NCBI RefSeq assembly: GCF_024448935.1
Contig: NZ_JAMOIE010000020.1
Location: 1-64,000 of the forward strand
From: Stutzerimonas stutzeri
GTDB taxonomy: Bacteria; Pseudomonadota; Gammaproteobacteria; Pseudomonadales; Pseudomonadaceae
DNA length: 64,000 nt
Direction: 5' to 3'
Part shown: piece after piece, positions 56,950 to 64,000 of the stretch
Layout of the letters: every line of letters starts with the position of its first letter
How positions within the stretch are numbered: position 1 is the first letter of the stretch
Position numbers and translations under genes: made by a program
Notes under the pieces: generated by a model
The model's input: the letters and a program-made list of their open reading frames with translations, nothing else
What the model was told of the DNA's origin: nothing
Databases searched by the model: none

Positions 56950-59331
56950 TCAGAACAAGACCTTGACCACGTCACTGAAGCGCTTGGCGAAGTGCATCGT
57001 CAGGCCTTCTTTCAGATAGTCCGGCAGCTCCTCGAAATCTCCGCGATTCAGCTCCGGGATGATCAGTTCGTTAAGCTTCAAGCGCCGCGCCGCGATGACC
57101 TTCTCGCGCAGCCCACCGATCGGCAGCACCAGCCCGGTCAGGGTTAGCTCGCCGGTCATGGCCACGCCTTTCTTGGGCGCCTGGTTGCGTGCCAACGAGA
57201 GCAGCGCGCTGGCCATGCTGATGCCAGCACTGGGCCCGTCCTTCGGCGTCGCGCCCTCCGGCACGTGCATGTGCACGAAGGCCTGATCGAAGAACTCCGG
57301 ATCGCCTTTGAATTCCTTCAGATGCGAGCTCACATAGCTGAAGGCAATTTCGGCCGACTCCTTCATCACATCGCCCAGCTTGCCGGTGAGCTTGAAACCT
57401 CGGTTGAGCGTATGGATGCGTGTTGCCTCGATGGGCAACGTTGCGCCTCCCATGCTGTTCCAGGCCAGGCCGGTGACCACGCCGACCCCGGCAAGCAATT
57501 GCTCGGGATGCCAGAACGGCATGCCCAGGTAGCTCTCGATATCTTTCGGGCCGATCTTGATCTTGCTCTCTGGCTCGTCGAGCAGCTTGACCACTGCCTT
57601 ACGCACTACCTTGCCGAGCTGCTTGTCCAACTGACGTACCCCGGCTTCCCGAGCATAGCCTTCGATCAGGCTGCGCAACGCGCTATCGCTGATCCCCAGA
57701 CGATTCTTCGGCACGCCAGCACGCTCCAGCTGCCGCGGCCAGAGGTGGCGTTTGGCGATCGCCAGTTTCTCTTCCGTGATGTAGCCGGACAGGCGAATGA
57801 TTTCCATGCGGTCCAGCAATGGGCCGGGAATCGAATAGAGGCTGTTGGCGGTGCAGACGAAGAGCACCTTGGACAGGTCCAGGCGCAAATCGAGATAGTG
57901 ATCGAGAAAACCCACATTCTGCTCTGGGTCGAGGGTTTCCAGCAGGGCTGACGCTGGGTCACCCTGGTGGCTGCTACCCAGCTTGTCCACCTCATCGAGC
58001 ATGATCACCGGGTTCATCACTTCGACTTCCTTGAGTGCTTGCGCCAGTTTGCCGGGCAGGGCACCGATGTAGGTGCGGCGATGGCCCTTGATCTCGGCCT
58101 CGTCGCGCATGCCGCCGACGCTGAAGCGGTAGAAGGGGCGGCCCAGCGACTCGGCGATCGACTTGCCGATGCTGGTCTTGCCGACGCCTGGCGGGCCGAC
58201 CAGCAGCACGATGGAGCCGGCTATCTCGCCGCGGAATGCGCCGACGGCGAGGAACTCGATGATCCGGCTCTTGATGTCGTCGAGGCCGGCATGATGCGCA
58301 TTGAGCACTTTGCGAGCATGTTCGAGGTCGAGCTTGTCCTTGCTGTACAGCCCCCAGGGCATCGACGTGGCCCAGTCCAGGTAGTTACGGGTTACCGCAT
58401 ACTCCGGCGAGCCGGTTTCCAGCACCGAGAGCTTGGTCAGCTCGTCGTCGATCCGCTTCTGTGCGGCGGGAGGTACCACCTTGCCTTCCAGCCGCGAGCG
58501 GAACTCGTCGGCGTCGGCGCTGCGATCGTCCTTGGTGATGCCCAGCTCGTGCTGAATGATCTTCAGCTGCTCCTTGAGGAAGAACTCGCGCTGGCGTTCG
58601 CCGATCTTGCGGTTGACCTCGCCGGTCAGCTCTTTCTGTAGCTTGGCGACCTCGACTTCCTTGCGCAGCAGCGGTAGCACCTTTTCCATGCGTTTGAGCA
58701 CCGGCACGGTGTCCAGGACTTCCTGCAGCTCGATGCCCGGCGCCGTGGTCAGGGCGGCGGCAAAATCGGTCAGCGGCGACGGCGCGTTCGGGCTGAAACG
58801 GTTGAGATAGTTCTTCAACTCTTCGCTGTACAACGGGTTGAGCGGTAGCAGTTCCTTGATCGCATTAATGAGCGCCATGCCATAGGCCTTCACCTCGTCT
58901 CGTGGGTCTTCGTCGCTTTGCGGGTAGTCCACTTCCACCAAGTACGGGGGTTTACGCCGCAGCCAGCCGCGGATACGCACCCGCGCCATGCCCTGTGCAA
59001 CGAACTGCAGCTTGCCGCCTTCCTTGGAGGCGTGATGGATGCGAACCATCGTGCCGTGTTCGGGCAGGGCATCCGGATCGAAGCTGGTGACGTCCTGGGC
59101 TGGCGTATCCATGAAGAACAGGGCCAGGCGTTGATGGGGTGTTTTCGAGACCAGCTCGAGCGTTTCCGCCCAAGGGTGCTCGTTGACGATGACCGGCAGG
59201 ACCTGCGCCGGGAAGAACGGCCGGTTGTGCACCGGGATCACATAGAGCTTGTCCGGCTGATCCTGGTCGGGCAGAACCAGCCCGGTGGAGGATACGCTCT
59301 GCTCGAATTCCTGATTGCTATCGTCGTTCAT
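56950..59331 (-). CDS. asrA: Lon-type ATP-dependent protease (AsrA-like second Lon)
   Basis: This 793-residue LonA-type protease has an N-terminal substrate domain (about 30-230), the AAA module with Walker A GPPGVGKTS (about 380) and Walker B, and the C-terminal protease domain with the Ser of PKDGPSAG (about 700) and Lys of GGLREKVIAA (about 742). Length and the neighbouring I42 inhibitor and put genes match P. aeruginosa PA0779 (AsrA), a Lon paralogue linked to heat-shock induction, rather than the clpX-linked Lon. The symbol rests on this synteny. Confidence 0.85.
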   Translation of the reverse strand: MNDDSNQEFEQSVSSTGLVLPDQDQPDKLYVIPVHNRPFFPAQVLPVIVNEHPWAETLELVSKTPHQRLALFFMDTPAQDVTSFDPDALPEHGTMVRIHHASKEGGKLQFVAQGMARVRIRGWLRRKPPYLVEVDYPQSDEDPRDEVKAYGMALINAIKELLPLNPLYSEELKNYLNRFSPNAPSPLTDFAAALTTAPGIELQEVLDTVPVLKRMEKVLPLLRKEVEVAKLQKELTGEVNRKIGERQREFFLKEQLKIIQHELGITKDDRSADADEFRSRLEGKVVPPAAQKRIDDELTKLSVLETGSPEYAVTRNYLDWATSMPWGLYSKDKLDLEHARKVLNAHHAGLDDIKSRIIEFLAVGAFRGEIAGSIVLLVGPPGVGKTSIGKSIAESLGRPFYRFSVGGMRDEAEIKGHRRTYIGALPGKLAQALKEVEVMNPVIMLDEVDKLGSSHQGDPASALLETLDPEQNVGFLDHYLDLRLDLSKVLFVCTANSLYSIPGPLLDRMEIIRLSGYITEEKLAIAKRHLWPRQLERAGVPKNRLGISDSALRSLIEGYAREAGVRQLDKQLGKVVRKAVVKLLDEPESKIKIGPKDIESYLGMPFWHPEQLLAGVGVVTGLAWNSMGGATLPIEATRIHTLNRGFKLTGKLGDVMKESAEIAFSYVSSHLKEFKGDPEFFDQAFVHMHVPEGATPKDGPSAGISMASALLSLARNQAPKKGVAMTGELTLTGLVLPIGGLREKVIAARRLKLNELIIPELNRGDFEELPDYLKEGLTMHFAKRFSDVVKVLF

Positions 59332-59462
59332 GAGGCACCTGTCTCGAGTACATGCTCCTTAGATGGGTATCGTTGGAATGATTTCAATCTATCTGAGCCC
59401 TTGCCGTTTTCCGGCCTGGCCGGGAAAGCGCCAGCGCCTCCGGTAGAGCGCGGTGCCCCTCC

Positions 59463-59975
59463 ATGCTCAACGCCCGTCTGCTGCGCCTTGATGACAAGGT
59501 TCACGAACACGCGCACGACTACCACCAGTTGGTACTGTCGCTGTCGGGCAGTGCCGCGTTTGAGGTCGACGGCGCGGGCGGTGAGGTGTGCCGTATGCGG
59601 GCCTGCCTGGTGCCGGGATACGCCGAACACGAATTCGCCGGCAAGGGTGATAACCGCATGCTCATCATCGACCTCGATGAGCAGGACCTCAGCGCCGACG
59701 ATCCGCGGCGGCTGGCGCAGTTGTTCGAAACGCCTCGTTATCCGGTGCTGGATGCCGACTTCCACAACCTGCTGATTACGCGGGCGCCGAACTGGCCCGT
59801 TATGGCAGCGACCCGTCGCTGGCACGGGCACTGGGTGGTGTGCTGTTGCGTGCGTTGCACTTGCGGGTGTTTGGCGAGGCGACACACCCGCCGAAAGGGC
59901 CACTGGACATCGCGCGCCTGGATGCGCATATCGAAAGCAATCTGGCGCGCCGGATCAAGGTAGCCGAGCTGGCGA
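59463..59975 (+). pseudogene. pruR: pruR remnant (AraC-family proline utilisation regulator), frameshifted and truncated
   Basis: Frame one (59463-59773) encodes the cupin-like N terminus (MLNARLLRLDDKVHEHAHDY...). At about 59771-59774 one base is missing and the reading continues one frame over as DYAGAELARYGSDPSLAR and HPPKGPLDIARLDAHIE up to RRIKVAELAN, the start of an AraC DNA-binding domain. The remaining helix-turn-helix is gone: sequence passes directly into putA. Position beside asrA matches PA0780 pruR. Confidence 0.75.
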
Positions 59976-60244
59976 ACGTGGTGCGCTTCGATGCGGCAGA
60001 TATGGAGAAGGTCGTCGCCGACACCAACGCCACCGGATACGGCCTGACCCTCGGTATCCACAGCCGCAACGAGGAAACCGCAGCCGGCATCGAAGCGCTG
60101 GCGCGGGTCGGCAACCTCTACGTCAACCGTAACCAGGTGCGCGCGGTGGTCGGTGCGCAGCCGTTCGGTGGCTGTGGCCTGTCCGGCACCGGCCCTCTGC
60201 CAGGTGGCACCGGGAATACCCTCGCGCCCATCCACAACAACTAA
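59976..60244 (+). pseudogene. putA: putA remnant (C-terminal aldehyde dehydrogenase fragment)
   Basis: Fused in frame to the pruR remnant is VVRFDAADMEKVV...NATGYGLTLGIHSRNEET...VGNLYVNRNQVRAVVG and PFGGCGLSGTGP. This is the last portion of the P5C dehydrogenase domain of bifunctional PutA. The proline dehydrogenase domain and the catalytic Cys region are absent. It ends at TAA 60242-60244 after a non-typical tail (GGTGNTLAPIHNN). More than a thousand codons have been lost. Confidence 0.75.
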
Positions 60245-60256
60245 CGAGGGATCAAG

Positions 60257-60462
60257 ATGAGCATCAGTACTCCCACCTTGATCGCGTTCGTGATCTACAT
60301 CGGCGCCATGCTGCTGATCGGCTTCATCGCCCTGACGCAGGACTTCTACAAGGCCATGCTGCGCAAGGATGCTTCGCAGACCGAGCTGGTCTGGGTCGGC
60401 CGGGCGATGGTGCTGCTGATCGCCTTCATCGCGCTTGGCATCGCATCGAACCCGGACAGTAA
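60257..60462 (+). pseudogene. putP: putP remnant with internal deletion
   Basis: After a good ribosome site (GAGGGATCAAG) the frame begins MSISTPTLIAFVIYIGAMLLIGF, the PutP N terminus. It then jumps to ALTQDFYKAMLRKDASQTELVWVGRAMVLL and GIASNPDS, which corresponds to residues about 378-419 of the intact putP at 61325. About 355 codons between them and the whole C terminus are missing. The open frame then runs into a terminator. Confidence 0.8.
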
Positions 60463-60465
60463 CCA

Positions 60466-60508
60466 AAAACCCCGCTGCCGGCATTCCGGCAGCGGGGTTT
60501 TCTTTTTT
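60466..60508 (+). terminator. Rho-independent terminator after the putP remnant
   Basis: A perfect 16-bp stem AAAACCCCGCTGCCGG with its complement, a 4-nt loop and a TTTTCTTTTTT tail form a very strong intrinsic terminator. It is probably the original end of the put operon. Confidence 0.93.
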
Positions 60509-60558
60509 ATCCGCGACCAACCGTTAACCGCTGGTCGGCGACGGCTGATGTGGCGTGC

Positions 60559-60783
60559 TTAGTCGTCGACAACAAGGTTCTTGCGATCGTCCTTGGCGCC
60601 TGCTGCGATCAGATGCTCGGCCATGTCTTCGGTCACGTGAACGCTATGGCCGCTGATATGAGCCATGGACATCCGAGCTGCTGGATCTGTCGAGACTCGC
60701 ACGTCCTTGATGGCGCAGGTATGGGTGGCGTTTTCGAGAGTGGTTGAACAAGTGCCGTTCGCAGTATCGATGTTGACTGTCAT
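60559..60783 (-). CDS. DUF3203 family small protein
   Basis: The 74-residue protein MTVNIDTANGTCSTTLENATH... with the SMAHISGHSVHVTEDMAEHL core fits the Pseudomonas-specific DUF3203 family of unknown function. GGAGACC precedes the ATG at 60783. It is intact although both flanks are decayed genes. Confidence 0.8.
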   Translation of the reverse strand: MTVNIDTANGTCSTTLENATHTCAIKDVRVSTDPAARMSMAHISGHSVHVTEDMAEHLIAAGAKDDRKNLVVDD

Positions 60784-60933
60784 GGCGGGTCTCCTCGGGG
60801 GTGCGATGGAGCCGCACTGGAAGGTGCAGCTACTCAGGGTGAGACCGTAGCCAGGACGATCCGTTTGTGCGTAGCGGTAATTGAATCCGACGATCCATGG
60901 TTCGCTGTCAGTATGCGGGTCCTGCTGATTACG

Positions 60934-61140
60934 CTCGTTGGCCTGATCGCTCCCTGTTGGGGGCGCTGATGCTGGCGCGTAGCCTTTCAGGACCGATGAG
61001 CGCGCTGGCTCAAGCCGCCCAGCGGGTCGGTCGCGGTGACTACCACACGCCCATCGAACTGGACCGCGAATGATGAAACCGGCAGCCTGGCCAAAGCACT
61101 GAACCAGCTGCAGCGCGGCATCGCCGAACGTCAGCAACCC
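60934..61140 (+). pseudogene. Remnant of a HAMP-domain sensor/signalling protein
   Basis: One frame reads LLGALMLARSLSGPMSALAQAAQRVGRGDYHTPIELDRE then TGA (61071). The next frame over continues DETGSLAKALNQLQRGIAERQQ. Together they are a membrane-helix end plus a complete HAMP linker, joined by a frameshift. Nothing recognisable of an output domain follows before putP. Confidence 0.7.
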
Positions 61141-61324
61141 CATCGGTCGTTCCGTTCGCACGTTTCTCAGTCAAAACTGCCCGGTCACGAGCAACGGCCA
61201 CATCGAGACGCTATGCTTTCGTGCTAACCCGACCCATCCGTTGCCAACGCTGCGCCACAAGCGTTCGCGTTTCGTCAGTGGAGGCGGGGGGCCTGGTCCC
61301 CGCAGCACAAGGAAAACAAAACCA

Positions 61325-62809
61325 ATGAATGTGAGTACCCCCACTCTGATCACCTTCGTGATCTACATCGCGGCGATGATCCTTATCGGTTTCACCGCCT
61401 ACCGCGCCACCAAGAACTTCGACGACTACATCCTCGGCGGCCGCAGCCTCGGCAGTTTCGTCACCGCATTGTCGGCGGGCGCGTCCGACATGAGCGGCTG
61501 GTTGCTGATGGGGTTGCCGGGTGCGATCTTCGTTGCGGGCCTGTCCGAAAGCTGGATCGCCATCGGCCTCATCGCTGGCGCCTGGCTCAACTGGATCTTC
61601 GTCGCTGGCCGTTTGCGCGTGCACACCGAGCACAATCACAACGCCCTGACCCTGCCGGACTATTTTTCTCATCGCTTCGAGGACTCCAGTCGCCTGCTGC
61701 GCATCTTTTCGGCACTGGTGATTCTGGTGTTCTTCACCATCTACTGCGCCTCCGGCGTGGTAGCTGGAGCGCGCCTGTTCGAGTCGACCTTTGGGATGGA
61801 ATACGGTACGGCGCTCTGGGTAGGTGCAGCGGCGACCATTCTTTACGTGTTCATCGGCGGCTTCCTCGCGGTGAGCTGGACCGATACCGTTCAGGCGACG
61901 CTGATGATCTTCGCGCTGTTGATCACCCCGGTATTCGTCATCCTCGCGCTGGGTGACATAGGCACCGCCATGGACACGATCGCGGCGCAGGATCCGTCGA
62001 ATTTCGACATGTTCAAGGGGTTGTCCTTCATCGCCATCATCTCGCTGCTCGGCTGGGGCCTTGGCTACTTCGGTCAGCCTCACATCCTGGTGCGCTTCAT
62101 GGCGGCCGACTCGGTGAAGACCATTCCCAACGCCCGCCGCATCGGTATGACCTGGATGATCCTGACGCTCGCAGGCGCTGTAACCGTGGGCTTCCTCGGT
62201 ATCGCTTACTTCGCCGACAACCCCGCGCTGGCCGGTCCGGTCACCGAGAACGGCGAGCGGGTGTTCATGGAACTGGTCAAGCTGATGTTCAACCCCTGGG
62301 TGGCCGGCATCATTCTCTCCGGCGTACTGGCTGCCGTGATGAGTACCCTCAGTGCGCAACTGCTTGTCAGCTCCAGCGCACTGACCCAGGACTTCTACAA
62401 AGCCTTCCTGCGCAAGGGCGCGTCGCAGACCGAACTGGTCTGGGTCGGTCGCGGCATGGTGCTGCTGATTGCCCTGATTGCCATCGGCATCGCGTCAAAC
62501 CCGGACAGCAAGGTGCTGGGATTGGTGTCCTACGCCTGGGCCGGCTTCGGCGCTGCATTCGGGCCGGTGGTGTTGATCTCGCTGGTGTGGAAGCGCATGA
62601 CCCGCAACGGTGCGCTGGCGGGCATGTTGGTCGGCGCTATCACCGTGGTGGTGTGGAAGGAATTCATCGGTCTCGGACTGTACGAAATCATCCCAGGCTT
62701 CATCCTCGCCAGCATCACCATCTATGTGGTGAGCATCATGGGCAAGGAGCCGGCGGCTTCCATTCAGCAGCGCTTCGAAGTGGCAGACGCGGAGTACCAC
62801 GCGGGCTAA
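61325..62809 (+). CDS. putP: Sodium/proline symporter PutP
   Basis: This 494-residue sodium:solute symporter has about 13 helices and PutP motifs GGRSLGSFVTALSAGASDMSGW, FTIYCASGVVAGARLFE, LGWGLGYFGQPHILVRFMA and VSSSALTQDFYKAFLR. It is full length and seemingly functional, unlike the copy at 60257. ATG 61325 follows AAGGAAAAC; the frame opens at 61241. A GCGGGG/CCCCGC hairpin lies just upstream. No intact putA is in the window. Confidence 0.94.
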   Translation: MNVSTPTLITFVIYIAAMILIGFTAYRATKNFDDYILGGRSLGSFVTALSAGASDMSGWLLMGLPGAIFVAGLSESWIAIGLIAGAWLNWIFVAGRLRVHTEHNHNALTLPDYFSHRFEDSSRLLRIFSALVILVFFTIYCASGVVAGARLFESTFGMEYGTALWVGAAATILYVFIGGFLAVSWTDTVQATLMIFALLITPVFVILALGDIGTAMDTIAAQDPSNFDMFKGLSFIAIISLLGWGLGYFGQPHILVRFMAADSVKTIPNARRIGMTWMILTLAGAVTVGFLGIAYFADNPALAGPVTENGERVFMELVKLMFNPWVAGIILSGVLAAVMSTLSAQLLVSSSALTQDFYKAFLRKGASQTELVWVGRGMVLLIALIAIGIASNPDSKVLGLVSYAWAGFGAAFGPVVLISLVWKRMTRNGALAGMLVGAITVVVWKEFIGLGLYEIIPGFILASITIYVVSIMGKEPAASIQQRFEVADAEYHAG

Positions 62810-62818
62810 GTGGGGACT

Positions 62819-62854
62819 CGACAGGATCGTCCTTCGCTGGTGATGATCCTGTCG
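62819..62854 (+). terminator. Hairpin after putP
   Basis: A perfect 10-bp inverted repeat (CGACAGGATC/GATCCTGTCG) with a 16-nt loop begins 10 bp after the putP stop. There is no T run. It may be a terminator or a 3'-end stabiliser. Confidence 0.45.
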
Positions 62855-62980
62855 CACCTCAGTTGCCGTGTAACTTCGACTCAATCGGAAGAAGATGCCT
62901 CTGTCGTCGAGGCGCGCAGCGGCGGATACTGCTCCCAGGCGCCAGCCCTCGGCGTCCAGCGGAAATCCAGGAGTATTCCA

Positions 62981-63148
62981 ATGAAAGCGCAATCCGTGAT
63001 GACTCGCACCGCAGCCGTCGTGCTGGCGGCTCTGTTGATGACTGGCTGCAGCCTGCGCTTGCCAGGCGTCGGTATTGACATCGGAGATGGTGGCGGCCAC
63101 GGCGGCAATCACTGCCCGCCGGGCCAGGCAAAGAAGGGCAACTGCTGA
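62981..63148 (+). CDS. Small glycine-rich lipoprotein
   Basis: This 55-residue protein has a lipoprotein signal (VVLAALLMTGC, lipid-modified Cys at about 23). The short mature region is rich in Gly/His (GDGGGHGGNHCPPGQAKKGNC). CCAGGAG precedes ATG 62981 by 8 bp. No function is known. The His/Cys-rich tail could bind metal, which is only a guess. Confidence 0.7.
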   Translation: MKAQSVMTRTAAVVLAALLMTGCSLRLPGVGIDIGDGGGHGGNHCPPGQAKKGNC

Positions 63149-63174
63149 CTCCAGGCGCAACCCCTCCCTGAGCT

Positions 63175-64000
63175 AAATGGCGACTTCGCTGTTTCATCGC
63201 CGTGGCCGAGGAGTTGCACTTTCGCCGGGCGGCGGGGCGGCTGCATGTGGAGCAGTCGCCCCTGTCGCGCACGATTCGCCAACTGGAGGCAGGCCTGGGC
63301 GTGATGCTGCTGGAGCGCACGACGCGCGGCGTGCGCCTGACCCCGGCCGGCCAGGTGTTCCTGGAGGAAGCCCGGCGCGTGCTGCTCACCCTTGAGCAAG
63401 CCCGGACCAAGGCGCGGGCGGTGGCGGCGGGACACCGGGGCACCCTGCGCATCGCCTTGGCCGGCTGCGTCGGGCGGGCCCGGCTGTCGGCGCTGCTCGC
63501 GCTGTGCCGGGAGGAGGCGCCGGAAGTGGGCATCCGGCTGTTCGAGGCGCCGCTGTCGCAGGTGGTGGGCGGGCTGGGCAACGCCCTGTACGACGCGGCC
63601 TTTGCGATGGCCGGCCAGATGGAGACCGGGCTGGTCGCCACGCCGGTGTGGCAAGACCCGCTGGTGGTGGCCATACCCGCGCGGCACCCCTTGCTGGCGC
63701 ACAAGCGGGTGCCGCTGGAAGAGGTGATGAGCTACCCGCTGGTGCTGTGCCACCCGCAGGTGTGTGAGGAATGCAGCCGGCAATGCGAGCGCCTGCTGCG
63801 CCGGGTGGAGACACCGCCGGTCGTGGCCGAGTACGTGACGACCCACTCGCTGATGCTGGCCCTGGTGGCGGCCGGCTATGGCGTGGGATTTTCCAGCGCG
63901 GCGCACGTGGCGGCACGCCGGCAGGCGGACGTGATCGTCCGGCCGCTGGATGAAGGCTCGGCAGCGCTGACGACCTACCTGCTACATCCCGAGGGCGCGA
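63175..64000 (+). pseudogene. LysR-type transcriptional regulator, start missing and cut by the window end
   Basis: The frame following TGA at 63172-63174 reads AKWRLRCFIAVAEELHFRRAA, then an HTH (HVEQSPLSRTIRQLEAG) and the LysR effector domain (LRIALAGCVGRARLSALLALC... LVATPVWQDPLVVAIPARHPLLA). No ATG, GTG or TTG occurs before the GTG inside the first helix (about 63201), which would give an N terminus 9-10 residues short. Base composition is far more GC-rich than the neighbouring genes. It is most simply a 5'-truncated copy at a recombination boundary, though an internal GTG start cannot be excluded. Confidence 0.65.

Noticed and set aside
61211-62359. 382-codon - strand frame
   Set aside because: It is antisense to putP, with Asp/Glu/Arg/His-rich shadow composition.
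1-64000. tRNA, rRNA and CRISPR arrays
   Set aside because: No cloverleaf-like, rRNA-like or spacer-repeat pattern was found by reading. The only regular repeats are the heptads and the mucB duplication.

Overview
The window is chromosomal DNA from a high-GC gammaproteobacterium of the Pseudomonas group. It is most likely the Stutzerimonas (Pseudomonas) stutzeri complex. I infer this from gene order: several long blocks follow the order known in Pseudomonas aeruginosa. These are yfjD-ypjD-ffh-rpsP-rimM-trmD-rplS-xerD-dsbC-hom-thrC, rnt-pyrC-motY-argG-gloA, nth-rnfEGDCBA, ygfZ-sdhE-nadB-algU-mucABC-lepA-lepB-rnc-era-recO-pdxJ, and cmoBA, an I42 inhibitor, a Lon-like protease and put genes. No rRNA, tRNA or CRISPR array was seen.

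Layout. 1-11670 is a housekeeping block for translation, secretion, recombination and threonine synthesis. A structured miniature transposable-element-like repeat lies between ypjD and yfjD, and a GFA-family gene lies between dsbC and hom. 11792-22946 is an accessory catabolic cluster: a GntR regulator, an HbpS/GlcG-like protein, a three-part TRAP transporter, an atypical crotonase, a family III CoA-transferase, a class V aminotransferase and a 999-residue FAD/Fe-S 2-hydroxyacid dehydrogenase. Three related AT-rich palindromes lie at its transcription entry points. The substrate is unknown, and this is the best candidate here for an undescribed pathway. 23032-34927 holds RNase T, pyrC, motY, argG, gloA, nth and the Rnf electron-transport operon. 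A deleted remnant of a group IIC intron sits directly behind the gloA terminator.

35156-44000 carries assorted single genes, including a substrate-binding protein gene broken by one in-frame stop. 44037-46956 is the envelope-stress sigma factor operon algU-mucA-mucB-mucC, with two matching sigma-E-type promoters. mucB contains an exact 36-bp in-frame duplication, and mucD is absent from its usual place before lepA. 47361-59331 is again ordinary housekeeping.

59463-61140 is a field of gene remains. A frameshifted pruR is fused to the last part of putA, a putP copy is reduced to its first 23 residues plus one internal segment, and a sensor HAMP domain survives as a fragment. One small intact gene (DUF3203) persists among them, and a complete putP follows. 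At about 63180 the sequence switches to a very GC-rich LysR-type gene lacking its start, which probably marks a foreign-DNA boundary.

Intergenic DNA repeatedly carries a heptad repeat family (consensus TTGnnGC). It occurs in inverted arrangement in three spacers (ffh-rpsP, hom-thrC, nth-rnfE) and as tandem runs in a fourth (argG-gloA).
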